Under the pieces are notes generated by a model, which was not told where the DNA came from, made no database searches, and worked only from the letters and a program-made list of their open reading frames with translations. The position numbers and the translations under genes are program-made. A stretch of DNA of 64,000 nucleotides. It comes from Rhopalosiphum padi. Taxonomy: Eukaryota; Arthropoda; Insecta; Hemiptera; Aphididae. Location of the stretch: the NCBI RefSeq assembly GCF_020882245.1, contig NC_083597.1, positions 42,138,152 to 42,202,151 on the forward strand, written 5' to 3'. Of this stretch, positions 1 through 12,686 are shown one piece after another; position 1 is the stretch's first letter; each line of letters opens with the position of its first letter.

Positions 1-480
1 AAATTAAACAAAAAAATTTATAAATCGGGTTAGAGTAGGATTACAATTTTAAAATCAAAAATTTGATGCTACCTATAATAGGTTTACATATAAAGCAAAG
101 AAAACTAGAGCTAATACCTATAATGAATTATTTAAAAAAAATCTTATAATTATTAAAAACTATCGAGTATGCGGTGTATAATTAAGTTTCATATCTTATT
201 TATATAACATCGCATTATATATTACGCGTACATATACAAGCATAAAGCGATGTTAACCGAAACTTAAGATGTTCTGTGGGTGAAATTCGTTAAGCTTAGA
301 CGTTAAAATCGAATAAGACGCTTATTGTAGTCATTTCTGTATAATATTTATACGCGGTTGTATTGTATTATTTAATACCACCACCGTCATCGTGTGTATA
401 TATATATTTATATATATATTCGTATATTTATCTATCTATCTATATATATATATATATATATACATACCACAAACTAATTG
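1..480. other. AT-rich gene-less stretch
   Basis: I see no coding frame or RNA gene here. The sequence is AT-rich and ends in a TCTA/TA microsatellite at 431-462. Confidence 0.7.
440..462. repeat. (TA)n microsatellite preceded by TCTA units
   Basis: A TCTATCTATC run passes into an uninterrupted TA run. It is a simple sequence repeat with no evidence of function. Confidence 0.9.
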
Positions 481-1130
481 ATTCTAACGCTGCAGCGCAT
501 ACTAAATTCGCCGAGTCCTCATCCATGAGTTAACTCCCCTTCACACACACGCACACGCACCCACACACACACAAACACTCTTCCTATCACAGCAATTCTA
601 TCCCTCAGATCCCACCGCCAAGTGGCTCCTCCGTTTTGACAGCGATTATTATGAACGGTACCCAGAAGGCATCGTGTATATATATATATAATAATATATC
701 CACCTGCACCCCTTACCCTCTACGATCGGGTTTTCCACCCCTCGACGTGGTGAGCTTCCACGCATACCGCGTCATTGGTATATAATATTATCAGCCATAG
801 TCGTGACTCGCGACGCTGAAATATCATATTCTAATGCGGTTTATGCACGCGCAACGCGCCTATATCCTTGCCAACTGCAATATTTCACGCGCGCGATCCT
901 CATCTTGCATTCTCGCAAGAGTGCTGTTTGCCACGAATCCCACCGCCGTCTGACGGTATTATAATATAAGAACACGCGTTCTTTGTCATTTATATATTAC
1001 TATAGTATTGTCATTATTATTCTCGTGACCCCGCACTTCTCTGTTTTCCAGTCAGCTCAATCGTTTCGGTATATACTCCGCACTACTTTAGGCCCCAAAC
1101 ATCCCCTGCCATGCGTACACAGAACTATAC
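481..1130. other. GC- and CpG-richer block without a clear gene
   Basis: This block is visibly richer in C, G and CpG than its flanks and holds a CA-rich stretch at 541-575. All six frames are interrupted by stops within short distances, so it is not an obvious exon. Blocks like this recur through the window and could be promoters, enhancers or unrecognised 5' UTR exons. That is inference only; no core promoter was convincing here. Confidence 0.4.
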
Positions 1131-4100
1131 AATCGCGACATACGATCTATATGTAATATTGTATTAATCCAATAAGGTATCGTACACAAAATTACAATAG
1201 TTTGGACGCAATAAAGTCGCTATACGACGACTAGTCGAGGACTGGCTATTTTGAAAGTAATATAATATGTAATATGCGCATTATAATAATATATTGTTAT
1301 AAAATGGCGAAACGCGAACAAAATTTATTATAAAATCGACTGACGACAATTTTTGGTTTCAAAACAAACATGTTTTCGTGTTTGCTATATTATATTGTTT
1401 CGTATCTTAAAACCAATAGAAAGTAACGGATTTTTGAGAACACAATCGACTGTGCGTATAATATTGTATATTTTATAGTTATTATTATATTATATTGCCA
1501 TGTTACTGTACACGAGTCGGTTTCGTCCGATGGCGATGGCGGTCCTGGTCAACATCAAAAACTGTACGCCGGGAGAAAAGAAATAAAACAATAGACGGGA
1601 AAATATAATATAAACAACTATTAATGTGACTGCCACTGGCTATTTGGTTACTACTTATATAGTTATATTAGAATATTATTTAGACTATAGCAAGTTTTTG
1701 AGGTTAATTTTAATAATAATATATGTGTATAATAATGTATACATATATTTTGTATGTACAAGAATCAGTTATAGTCACGGCGGCATCCGGTTGAGAGTAT
1801 TTTCACTATGCTATTTAAAAAAGTATTATGTACATGAAAATTAAGTTTGTATCTCGTAAAATTTTTGCTGCCGCACCTGAAACTCAATTCAGAATCGGAC
1901 CGGATTCTCTTAAATCCATTAAATACGATTTTTACATAAAAATTGTACCTATTTACTCGTATTGTATCTTATTTAAAAATACATTTATTTTAATAGGCAA
2001 TTTGGCGAAATAGTGCAATATGTATTTGTAATCAATACATAATATTATACACGTTTCTGTTTGTTGTGTCAATTGAAGATACTATATAATATCTGTTAAT
2101 ACTTTAACAGGCAATCGGACTTAGGAATTTTAAATATTCATTTTTTGATAATCTGGAGGATATTTTAGTATAATACTGTGTATTTATTGTTATGCAGATT
2201 ATTTACTTATTAATATTAAATATAATATTGAAGACCAAAGGCAAAGAAACAAAAATTTAAAAATATGATAACTTCCATGTACTTACAAGTCGGTTGTAAT
2301 CTAGATGTCGCAAAATTTCTCCGTAAAGAGAACCTGAAAAATCAAACAAAAGTTACAGTAAGTATATTTTAAAACAATAATATAGTGTATTTTAAAAAAA
2401 TTTAATCTCAATTACATTATCACGTGAGATATTTCTAAAGACTAGATTTTTTGTTTGAAATCGCCTTTTTGAAACTTTAAAAAGTATTATTTATGTTGAC
2501 TTTTGTTGATAATGCTGAATGCGTATTAAATAATAATATATATATATATTACACAGGGTTATATAGGTCTCGCATGAGTCTTGAGTCTGGATTGAATGGT
2601 GTAAGTCATAATGCATTGAGTATACAATAGTGTACAATAGTACGATTTTTTTTGTATGTTATGTTTTTTTTACGCATTCGCTATAACTAGTGTATTACGA
2701 TTGTTGTTTAGGTCTATATATATTATATTTGTATTTTGTACGCAGAATAATAGTTACATTTATCTAAAAATTGTATAAAATATTACTGTGGTGGAGAATA
2801 AGTTACCTAAATGTTAATTTAATTGTAAAAACATTTATTATTGTACACGTGAATTTTTATACTAATTATATTTATAATTAAATTTAAAGTACTGAACACT
2901 AAAAACAATATTTTTTTGATAAATTTAAAAATATAGTCAAATAAAATTTTATTTGAAACGTTAATAAACAAATAATACAAATTTTTATTAAATCTTTTTA
3001 AATCTGTTAAAGTGTGTTTATGAATATATGTATGTATTCATGACATTCTATTTATAATTTTCAAAAAGAGTTACTTAAAGTCTCGGTTCAATGAATGCTC
3101 AGCTATATCATGTATGTTTTAAAAATGCTTGATGTCAACTAGAATATTTTGTATGAAAGGCTTTTAAATTGTATACCTACACCGTGAAAACCATTTGTGT
3201 AGGTACCTGCGTTTAAAAATATAATATAATATATTATTCATACTTGAAGTCTATATAGTATATAGTATATATATATATCATATATATTACCTACATATTA
3301 TAATGCGACTAAAAATGTATGCATTTAATAAAGGAATGTCAATGTGTTTTTGGGTATTTTTAAATATATAGTATTTAACTTAAATAATATATTATATTAT
3401 ACTTAGTAGTGACTAGTGATCATGCAACAATAAAAATAATATACTTATATATAAGTATCAAAATATTTATTCATCAAGTATGTAACATGAAATTATAGCT
3501 TTAAATTGTTCCAACAACCCCTATTTTTCATTTCATAAAATTCTTAACTGCATAATGTACCTACATGTTATATGAAATAATAACTATAAAACATAATCAT
3601 TGTCATTTTTTTTTAAACAAAATTCTGAAAACTTACATGATACACTGAATTATAAGTATTAGTTATATAAACTCAGTAGCACATAAGCATTTTTGTATAC
3701 CAAATTTAATATGTATATATAACAACAATTTATCGTATTATACAAACTGTCATTATAAATAAGTCATTGTTGGTGATACGTAAAAGTATAAAGTTATTAC
3801 TAAAATAATGTGGTGGAAATATAAAAAGAATTACGTGTACCTTCTAAATAAAGCATTTTAAATATATAAATATAATACTATATTTATAAATAACCTACCT
3901 ATTTTATTATTCACATTTTTCAAGTAATAAATATTTATGCAATCAAAATTCCAAAGTAACATACGTATATATTTTTTTCCTTCAAGAAAAATTTACATAA
4001 TAATTTCTGCTATCCTTATTTTCTAATTTTGAAAAACACTAAACAATTTTTATTATACAACATACACTTTCTACGATTTTGTTATACGGGTTATAGAATT

Positions 4101-5160
4101 ACATTTTCATATATATAAAAAAAAATGGAATTAAAAACATACTTTTGTTTAAAATTGAATAAACTTTATATTCTTTTGTATATGTATTTATGGTAATTTG
4201 AAATTATGCATTATTTTTTTTGTTTTTATATTTATTCTTATCAATGTGTTTTTTTATTAGGTAAAACAAAAGTAATTAATGATAAATTAAATTATATTAT
4301 AAACTTTCGGTGTTCCATTAATTTTAATCACTATTGTTATTTCGAAGTCTTCTTTAAGAAAATAATATTATTTGCATGTTTTTGTGTATTTACTAAAAAT
4401 AAAAATAATTACATTTTTTCTGACTATAAGAGAAATTTTAATCGGTTTGTGTGACTATTGGATACATTGTAATTCACAAGTACATAGACAAGATGTATAC
4501 AATATGACTTTTTTTTAAGTACATTCTTTGTTATGTAAAATCATATAATATGTTCTAGAGAAATGTAAGTTAGATCGATAGATTTTTAACCAATTATTCT
4601 CGGAAATTCTATGGTTTATGGTAATTAATTTATTTTTAAACAATTAATATAGGTATGTAATACATAATTGCCATCTGAATTTTAATTACGAATATATTAA
4701 GTTATTTTTTAAACGAAATGTGGTGATGTGTAGTTTCTATAATAATTATGATTATATGAATAATATCATCAATGAGTACGGTTGTTAGTGAAGTTTACAC
4801 ACGTTTAAAATAATTTTATATATATTTATATATTTTTTCCCTATACAAAACACAGACAACTTGCAATATGTGTAATAATAAAACAATAAGTATATTTGAT
4901 AAATTATAGTGTACTTAAGACGAAAAATTAATACTGAGCTTATGGATTGTAATGAGATCGTATCGGGTCGCATAATTTATTCAAATCACCTTGCAGTTTA
5001 TTAGGTACGCATAACTCTTCGTTAAATTTAAATCTAAAGGATTTGAATATAAATTACGTTGTTTTTTATGCACCGAGAGAATAAATATATACAGTATATT
5101 TAGTGATAATCTTGCATTTAAGCCCGAAGTGAATGTAAATATACATAAAATATACACCAT
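1131..5160. other. AT-rich gene-less stretch
   Basis: About 4 kb of AT-rich DNA with only short chance open frames rich in Ile, Tyr, Phe and Asn. No terminal-repeat pair, RNA gene or conserved motif was recognised. A 10-bp palindrome (CGACTAGTCG) near 1229 is the only small symmetrical site noted. Confidence 0.6.
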
Positions 5161-5563
5161 GTACCTATCTTCAACGACAGATCGATCGGTGAACTGTCAT
5201 TGAGGATTATAATATTAACAGATAAAAGAACGTATGGACGACGAACTAGTCAGTGTGCGCCCGTATAGAATATATATATATATACACACATGAATATGCG
5301 TATATGTGGTCGCGTGGAATTTTATCTCCATCTAAAGCGTGTACCTTTTTTGGGGGGTTAGTTCTCTAAAAAGGAAAAAGGGATAATGGGATTTTGCGTC
5401 ATTCCAGATAACGCGCTTGTGAGATATTACATTTTTTTTTGTGTCACTATTCATAGTTATACTCTTCAGGTCCCTCTAAATGTTTCAGATTTCTTTTCCG
5501 CGATTAGAATTAAGCGTATTTGTACGACCGGGTTTATTATCTGACGTGTTTTAATCAATCTTC

Positions 5564-5647
5564 GGACTGAGATGTCTGAAGTCCCTCGTATAAATCGGAT
5601 TAACCCGATCAGAGAGGACAAGAAAAAAAGCTTCTTTTTTTTGTCCT
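5564..5647. repeat. Cluster of three consecutive stem-loops
   Basis: Three inverted repeats follow one another: GGACT (5564-5568) with AGTCC (5580-5584); ATCGG (5594-5598) with CCGAT (5605-5609); and the strongest, AGGACAAGAAAAA (from 5615) with TTTTTTTTGTCCT (ending 5647). The last pairs about 13 bases with one G-T wobble. This could be a structured transcript segment, a decayed mobile-element end or chance. No RNA family is recognised. Confidence 0.4.
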
Positions 5648-6569
5648 GACGTGATATCATTGTGGAATAATACAAGATGAAATTGCCCGGATTCAAAAGA
5701 TAATCGAATACTTACCTTTATTTTGCTCAAAAATAACCTATCTCTTGCGCCTGTCCATTTTATGTTATCTATAAGTTTCAATAATATAATATTTTGTGCA
5801 AGAGTGTGTTGTTATTTAATTATAATGTGATTAATCATTATTCATTATGTGATTATAAAATTATATAATAATATATTAACGTATCGATATTTAACTGGGG
5901 AAAGAGCAGTTACGTTCTTAAGTTTTCAAATCTGCGGTATTTAATATACCTATATATATATATACGATATTGCCTGCCTAATAAATAGATAAAAATCAAT
6001 TAAAAAAATAAAAATAAAATAAACATGTCGTGGAATGTTCTATTCCAATATCGTTAGTCAAAGTGACAGCATAATCTTACGACGAAGGAACGAAAGACAA
6101 GTTATAATACGCAATATGTACATTGTACATATACATGAAATGCGTATTAATACTATTTTATCCTGATGTCTATATATATATACGAGGCACTAGTACAGCA
6201 TATTTTCAAACGCTCAAATCCGACAGCTGATGTTTGATAAGTGCTTTTGACACAATAGTTGCCTGCGGTGTGATGGCTGCACATATATGGGGCGGTCAAA
6301 ACGTTTTATGGGATTTCGTTAGTGAAAACGGTAGGAGACAGTACGACAAACGTAGAATAATAATATGACGATGATGATGATGAATCGTCGTCGTCAATGA
6401 CGGTGGTCCAGACGTAGAAGCTAAGGCGAAAATCGTATATCAAGGAGATACACGTGTTTGATATTGATAATAATATAATATAGTTATGAATAATAATACG
6501 CGTGTGGTAACCATTCCGATCGATCATAAGCTCAAATTTATCGATGTATACATAATAACATATATTTTA
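5648..6569. other. Gene-less stretch
   Basis: AT-rich sequence with a short GAT/GTC trinucleotide patch around 6367-6395. No gene or mobile element is supported. Confidence 0.6.
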
Positions 6570-6592
6570 TAATAATAATAATAATAATAATA
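6570..6592. repeat. (TAA)n microsatellite
   Basis: An uninterrupted run of TAA units. AAT-class microsatellites recur in this window, at about 11.78, 21.06, 21.20, 32.73 and 63.39 kb. Confidence 0.9.
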
Positions 6593-6870
6593 TAAACGCG
6601 AGTCGGAGAGTTGTCGTTTCAGGGATTGTCCACTGATGGATGGATTGTCCCCGCGGCAGCATCGCATCAATCAAACCCTTCCGTTATGTCACCCGGCCGA
6701 AAAGTGAAGAGGATGATGTGGGAGAAGTGAAGGGCGGGAGGAAGTGATCAATAAATGCGCACGCTGAACCACTGATGTGTGTGTACGCGGAGAAAAAGAG
6801 ACACACGAGAACGCACGCACGCAAACAGAGGGAGAGACAACGCGTTTCGTCGTCGAGCGTATACGAGTAC
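6593..6870. other. Short CpG-richer block
   Basis: A GC-richer patch with many CpG and CAC/CGC steps. Short open frames run through it on both strands, which fits low stop-codon density rather than coding. No function is assigned. Confidence 0.35.
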
Positions 6871-9800
6871 TGCACGGTGTATTACTTATATTATAATGCC
6901 ACGTACAGTTTGATTTTAAATTTCATAAAACTTAATTTTATTATGACTACAAAAAAATATAGCATAATATAACCCCATAGGCGATGTAATCGTCCGAAAA
7001 TCGTAAATGGTGCTTGAAAGCCATGACACTGTCGGTGTGATTATCAGTTGCATAGTATATATGTTTAACCATGGTAACCTTGAAGTGGTCGACAGGTTAT
7101 GATATTATGTGGCTTTTACGTCTTGGATATAAACACGACTAAAAATGCGTCAAAACCACAAAGTCAAACATTTATCGTGATCATTACTCGCGATCGAGGT
7201 TTGTTCTTTTGTCAAAGCGCCATTGGCACTAATACTATCCGTATAGGCTATATTACGTATGTTAATAAAGTACCATATTATTATCATGTTGAATATAATA
7301 CTCATATACAAATATGATCAATTTATCACAATACGTATTGTTCATAGTAGGCAGTTCTATTGCAGATTTCACGTTATTCAATTCATCGCCTATAGCTAAT
7401 GATTCGAATTAAACGCCACGGCGCCGTACACTGCAGACTACCCTATTACACGCTATTATACTATTTGTAAGAAATATTATTGCTTTGTTGTGAAAAAACG
7501 ATATATTTTTCTAATTAATTAATAAACACTATACGAAATTAATTCTAGTATAGCATACAGGCTATATAATGCTATATGTAATTTTGAAATAAAATATTCT
7601 CCAACTTGTGCACATGTAAAAAAACGCAGACAGGAGCGTTGTTCAGAATAAATGCGAAAAATGAATACATCACTATTCGATCGGATCGAGTACAAAACAC
7701 GATAATTTGTGGTTTTGCGTAAAAAATAATGTTTTTTCAATAATCAGACCAGCCGCAGTTGATTCTTAAGAGATCATTTTAAAATGTATTGAACTCCTCA
7801 AAGTCAATAACTATAATCTATATTCTATATTATACAAGTTTTTTTTTTTATTGCGAACAAATATTGCGTTAAGTCGTTCATGTTTGCTGCTGTGTCAATA
7901 TAGAGTAGCTATTGGTTATTAAATTAGACGAAAGCACTATCTTAAATTAAATTTCGTCATGAGAAAAAAAAACGAAATAGGAATAAAAGAACATTTTCAT
8001 TATATACGTTTATTTATATATATAATGACGTTGAGATGTTTAAAGACCGGACATCTCTCTAAATTTATATTAAATGAAAATAATAAAATAAAATACGTCG
8101 CAAATTGCGTTTTTAAGGCATGTAGTATATAATATATACTACGTATTTACACCTTAATACCTTATATTGTAGATAATCTTATGCGTATTTGGGTGATTGA
8201 AAGCGCGTTAAACGTTTATCAAAAATTATTAAGTGCCTACTATTTTTTATTTTTACTTTCGACGCCACTAAAATATGTTATAATGTCATCTATTTACACG
8301 TCCTAACTTAACGTGTACACACGTCGTGCAGAATGTGGCCCGACAACTTTGATGTTTGGCCAAGGAATCGTGACTGACTGTCGACTGCTGTTACAGGAAT
8401 TCTTCACCTATACAGTGTTTCATTTATAATACGCGTCGGGTCACTGTTATATACTGTTATATTTATGGCTGACAAGTAAAATATTGTATAATGTACGCAT
8501 GGTATACCTGCGTGTATTGTGTATAGAAAGAGTTATCGCAAGTAGTATAATAATATATACATATTTATGTCATGAAATTATGAACGGTTCGCGGAGTATA
8601 AGGGATAAGTGCATATACCTACCTATTATTGATATATTGTCACACGAGAAGCGAATATTGCCGAAGACGGACGACCACGTCGCAATATAATAATTTATGT
8701 CCGGTTAATATTTTTTTCGGACACGGTTGACGATAAACAATGAATCGCGCGCGCACTGTATAGGCAAATTGAAAAAAAAAAATGTATAGAAAATACTCTA
8801 TAAGTACACAGTGATTTATGTGAAGCTATTACAGCATAAATAGTTTGTGTACAGCGTAGTGTGAAGATTGAGGAGTATACTGTGTACGAAAAAACAGGAC
8901 GCATCGCAGCCGCTGTCGCGATAATTATACTATTGAGTATGTGTAATGGTAATGAAAGAAAAGTAAAACAAAATAATTACATGTACCGATCCTCCGCATA
9001 ACGATTTTATGTTAAACGCGATGTTTATGTGTCATTGTATGTAAATAATAACATCCAAAAGAAATAATAGTAAGTATAGTATTCGCGGTTTAATGGTCGG
9101 AAACTCGTGACATTAAATAATAAGTCGTGTCTCGCTAACACTTCTCGGAATCATATTACTCAATGTCTTATTGGGTTTTATTTGATTCGATTTCAAGTTG
9201 TATAGTAGGTAGGTACTCACTACTCTTATTCTGCATGTACATACTTATCTACGAAAAGGTATCATTTTTCAACACTGTTTACTCGAAAGATATTATTTTG
9301 TAATTAGATATCCGAATCAATAATTCGAGACATATAATTCCTTTTTTCTGTTACTATCTGAATAAGCAATTGGTGTTCGAATATAATATTTTGTAACACA
9401 AAACTGATGAGAAACGATATGCTGTGTTCATTGGAATTTAATTTTGTTCAAAGTGATTTTTAAGTTTGAAAATACATATTTTCTTGTTTGATTTGGCATT
9501 TTGGTGTAAAATAAAAGGTTTTTTTATCGGCAATGATATGGTAAATACATTTTTAATTACAAAACACAAACAATTACACGAACTACGAGTATTAAATAGG
9601 AGCTCCAGATGACTGCAACTGCAATTTATTTTTAAAATGTATATCGAAAAAAGAGTCCGTTTGACAAAAGATTAATTCAAAGGAAAGTTGACGTATGCGA
9701 GATCAGTTGTGGCTAAATTCAATATGAAGTCTAGTAGTAATCTCACATAGTCACATTAGTCTAGTATAATCATGTTGTGTCTTAAAATTGGATTTAAGTA

Positions 9801-10769
9801 TCCTGTAAAACACTATCACTCGATTACTTTTAATTTGAAAACGAAACCATAACACCATCGAATTTTAAAACTAGCTAGGGTTATAGGATATTGTCTGTGA
9901 AATATTTTAGACTTTATCGCTTTAAAGTTATTTGTTGTAAGATTTTTTTTCTTTCATTTATTATTTCAAATTTTATGTACCTCATATATATTTTATGCTT
10001 AAACTTTCAATAGATAAAATTTCATGCGACACAAAAACATATAATCAAATATCTACTGGTTGTCTATAGATATCTATAAAAGTACATTTTATTTAGTGTT
10101 TAGTTCACACACAGCACTTTATTAATGTGGATTAAATTTGTAAACTTTTATAAGAACCACGCGGTGGATAGGTAATAAGTATATAATTAGGTACGATAAT
10201 GTATTACATTATATAAATATCGTGTACCTTTAGTACACAAATGTTTTTAACGGCATATTGGTCATTTAATTTTATATACATGGGGTACGATAAAATCGCC
10301 AATTACGGCCATAAATCACTGGGGTGGTAATATTACGACATTACGTATATAACGGAAATTAATATTAAATTTTAAAAGAACCCAATGTCCTTAGTCTGTT
10401 ATTGTTGTAGTTAAACGTACTTACATGTAGTGCATTTTTAATAGAGTAATTATTTTTCACGCAGAGATTCCCTCATACAGCCGAGGAGTGGATAAACAAT
10501 ATTTTAATAGAATAAATGGCGTATACCTATAATATACTGTGTTATTTTCTTCGAGACCGTAAAACAAGGTATAAATATATCGCGGTCAACGCGGGGTCGT
10601 ATAAATATGTAATATTATGGTAAAGTAGGCGGTGGCGACGACGGCGGTAAATTTTCTTTAGTTTATGTTTTAAATTATACCGTTTAGTGGTCTAAATCGT
10701 AGCGTAAGCCTACACGTCGTGGCGTATATAAACGTACATCAAAATCGCATATTTTATAATATATACGTT
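6871..10769. other. AT-rich gene-less stretch
   Basis: No supported gene. Small symmetrical sites include ACGGCGCCGT near 7420 and ACGTGT-AC-ACACGT near 8310. The 11-nt string GAGATCATTTT near 7771 equals part of bantam but has no precursor hairpin and was rejected as a microRNA. Confidence 0.6.
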
Positions 10770-11026
10770 CAGTGTTACTCAACCTTTTCTGTGCAGAATA
10801 AAATTAATACGTATATAATAATTAGAAAAAATATATCATATAAGTAAATACATATAGCGATCTTGTAAATATAATGTGAAATGAAATCTTTTTTTTGCTT
10901 TTAAAACATTTACGGTCAAAATGATAACAAAATATTGTGTACATAGCTAGCTATTATATCGACAAGTGGTAAATTTTTTTATGTCGTCAGAAAGTTTTCT
11001 ATTAACCCCCATGTTAAGAACCACTA
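10770..11026. mobile_element. Decayed non-autonomous hAT-like element
   Basis: The left end CAGTGTTACTCAAC (10770-10783) and the reverse complement of the right end, TAGTGGTTCTTAAC (11013-11026), agree at 10 of 14 positions. Both resemble the common hAT terminus CAGTGGTTCTCAAC. The 257-bp interval has no transposase frame, so it would be a MITE-type element mobilised in trans. The flanking octamers (10762-10769 and 11027-11034) do not match, so target-duplication support is missing. The pair could also be ends of two separate old copies. Confidence 0.5.
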
Positions 11027-11777
11027 ACAATAATAATTGCACGCAGAGGAGGAACCTGCGGAATTACAGTTTTACCCTTTTTGCCGTAGACACTATAATA
11101 TACACGTCAATAAAACATTTTATTACGCCATTTTCGCCATGTCGGACGTTGCAGGCAAAACGCGTGTACGTAGTACGGGTGCAGTAAAATAATATAATAA
11201 TGACATAATAATATTCGCGTGCCGGTCGACGGGATAATAAGACGCGCATAAATAATTGATCCGTTTATCGTGTGTACCCGTAGTATTTTACCTACACAAT
11301 TATTATATCTATATCGTTATACCTGGTTACCAGCCTTCCTGTCTGGCCATCTGGCTATATCTCGAATCACCACCGACTATTTTTTTTTTTTTATTTATAT
11401 TATGATATTATGTGAATCGACTGTACCTACGACGTATAATTGAGTAAACATTTTACATTTTCCCGGTCGCGTTTTAAGGTATACACTTATAACAATATTG
11501 TCCCGTGCGTGTTTTACTGTATATATATATATTATGCACTGTGCACTGTGCAGTAAAAGCGACTCACATATACGGACCGCCGTCGTCGACAGCAATAACA
11601 ATATAACAGTGATACTGTAATGGTACTTTTCGCGTTTAATTAAAAATTTCTAGCAGTCCGTTTAACCTTTTTAATGTGTTTAACAGACCCTCCGCCGAAC
11701 GCCGCAGCCATAAACAATCGAATATCCCACACGCCGGAAGACTCGACATGTACAAATGCTGTGGGTATACAACAACG

Positions 11778-11798
11778 ATAATAATAATAATAATAATA
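11778..11798. repeat. (ATA)n microsatellite
   Basis: A run of ATA/TAA units; simple sequence repeat. Confidence 0.9.
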
Positions 11799-12322
11799 TG
11801 TGTATTATATTATGTGATATTGTAAGTCTTAACGTGTATATTAATATACGGTATGTTTCGTATTATATTATATGTATGGAGTGGTAATAAGACTTGAAAG
11901 TCGGAATCGATGTATGTAGTATGGTCGGTCCGTCGCCGTGCAAAACCGTGCGACCATTATAATATTAACGGGCGAAAAAAGAATAATTATTATAATAGGC
12001 AATAATAACGAAAACAACGACAAGACGTACACATGTAGGTGAGTCGGATGACTAAATATTAAAAGCGGCCCTTTTATTTATCATAATAATATATTATAAT
12101 GTTACGTCGTACGCGGTGCCGTAAAATATATGATTATTATTATGTGCGATAGATATCCGATAAATTAGCAGTCGTTTTCGTCGGGTAAAAATAAAATATC
12201 TCTGCACACGCGCAACCCACGTAGTCGTACGTAAATCTAGATACCACCTACCTGCCTACCTAAAGTATAATATTATAATATTATTACGGTCGTCGAATCT
12301 TCGAGGCAGGAATCTTTCGTGA

Positions 12323-12325
<3 letters not shown>

Positions 12326-12374
<49 letters not shown>
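12326..12374. repeat. Long (GT)n microsatellite
   Basis: A 49-base uninterrupted GT run, the longest dinucleotide repeat in the window. It can form Z-DNA-prone alternating purine-pyrimidine sequence and is probably polymorphic. Confidence 0.95.
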
Positions 12375-12375
<1 letters not shown>

Positions 12376-12655
12376 AAGTGTGTCGTATATTCGGGTTTTT
12401 TTTTCTCCGGGTGGGCGTGTACCCGAGGCTTTATTTACTCAAGTAACTGAAATATAATGATTCGACGGGTACCCGTGTAATATATAATATACAATATATA
12501 TATATATTATGCTCTACGAACACACAAGTACGTGTACGCGGGTGTTGAAGGCGATCGAGGCGCGGAGGTGCAGGTTTATCCTCCTCAGTCTGGTTAGATA
12601 TGTGCATTGCTGGTGGCATTTTTAATTTACATCCAAAGAGGTTTATTTTGTGCTC

Positions 12656-12682
<27 letters not shown>
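12656..12682. repeat. (GT)n microsatellite
   Basis: A second GT run about 280 bases after the longer one. On the minus strand it is read as part of a Thr-His run in a spurious open frame. Confidence 0.95.

Positions 12683-12686
<4 letters not shown>

Noticed and set aside
7769..7791. bantam microRNA-like string GAGATCATTTT
   Set aside because: Only 11 bases match and the surroundings do not fold into a precursor hairpin.
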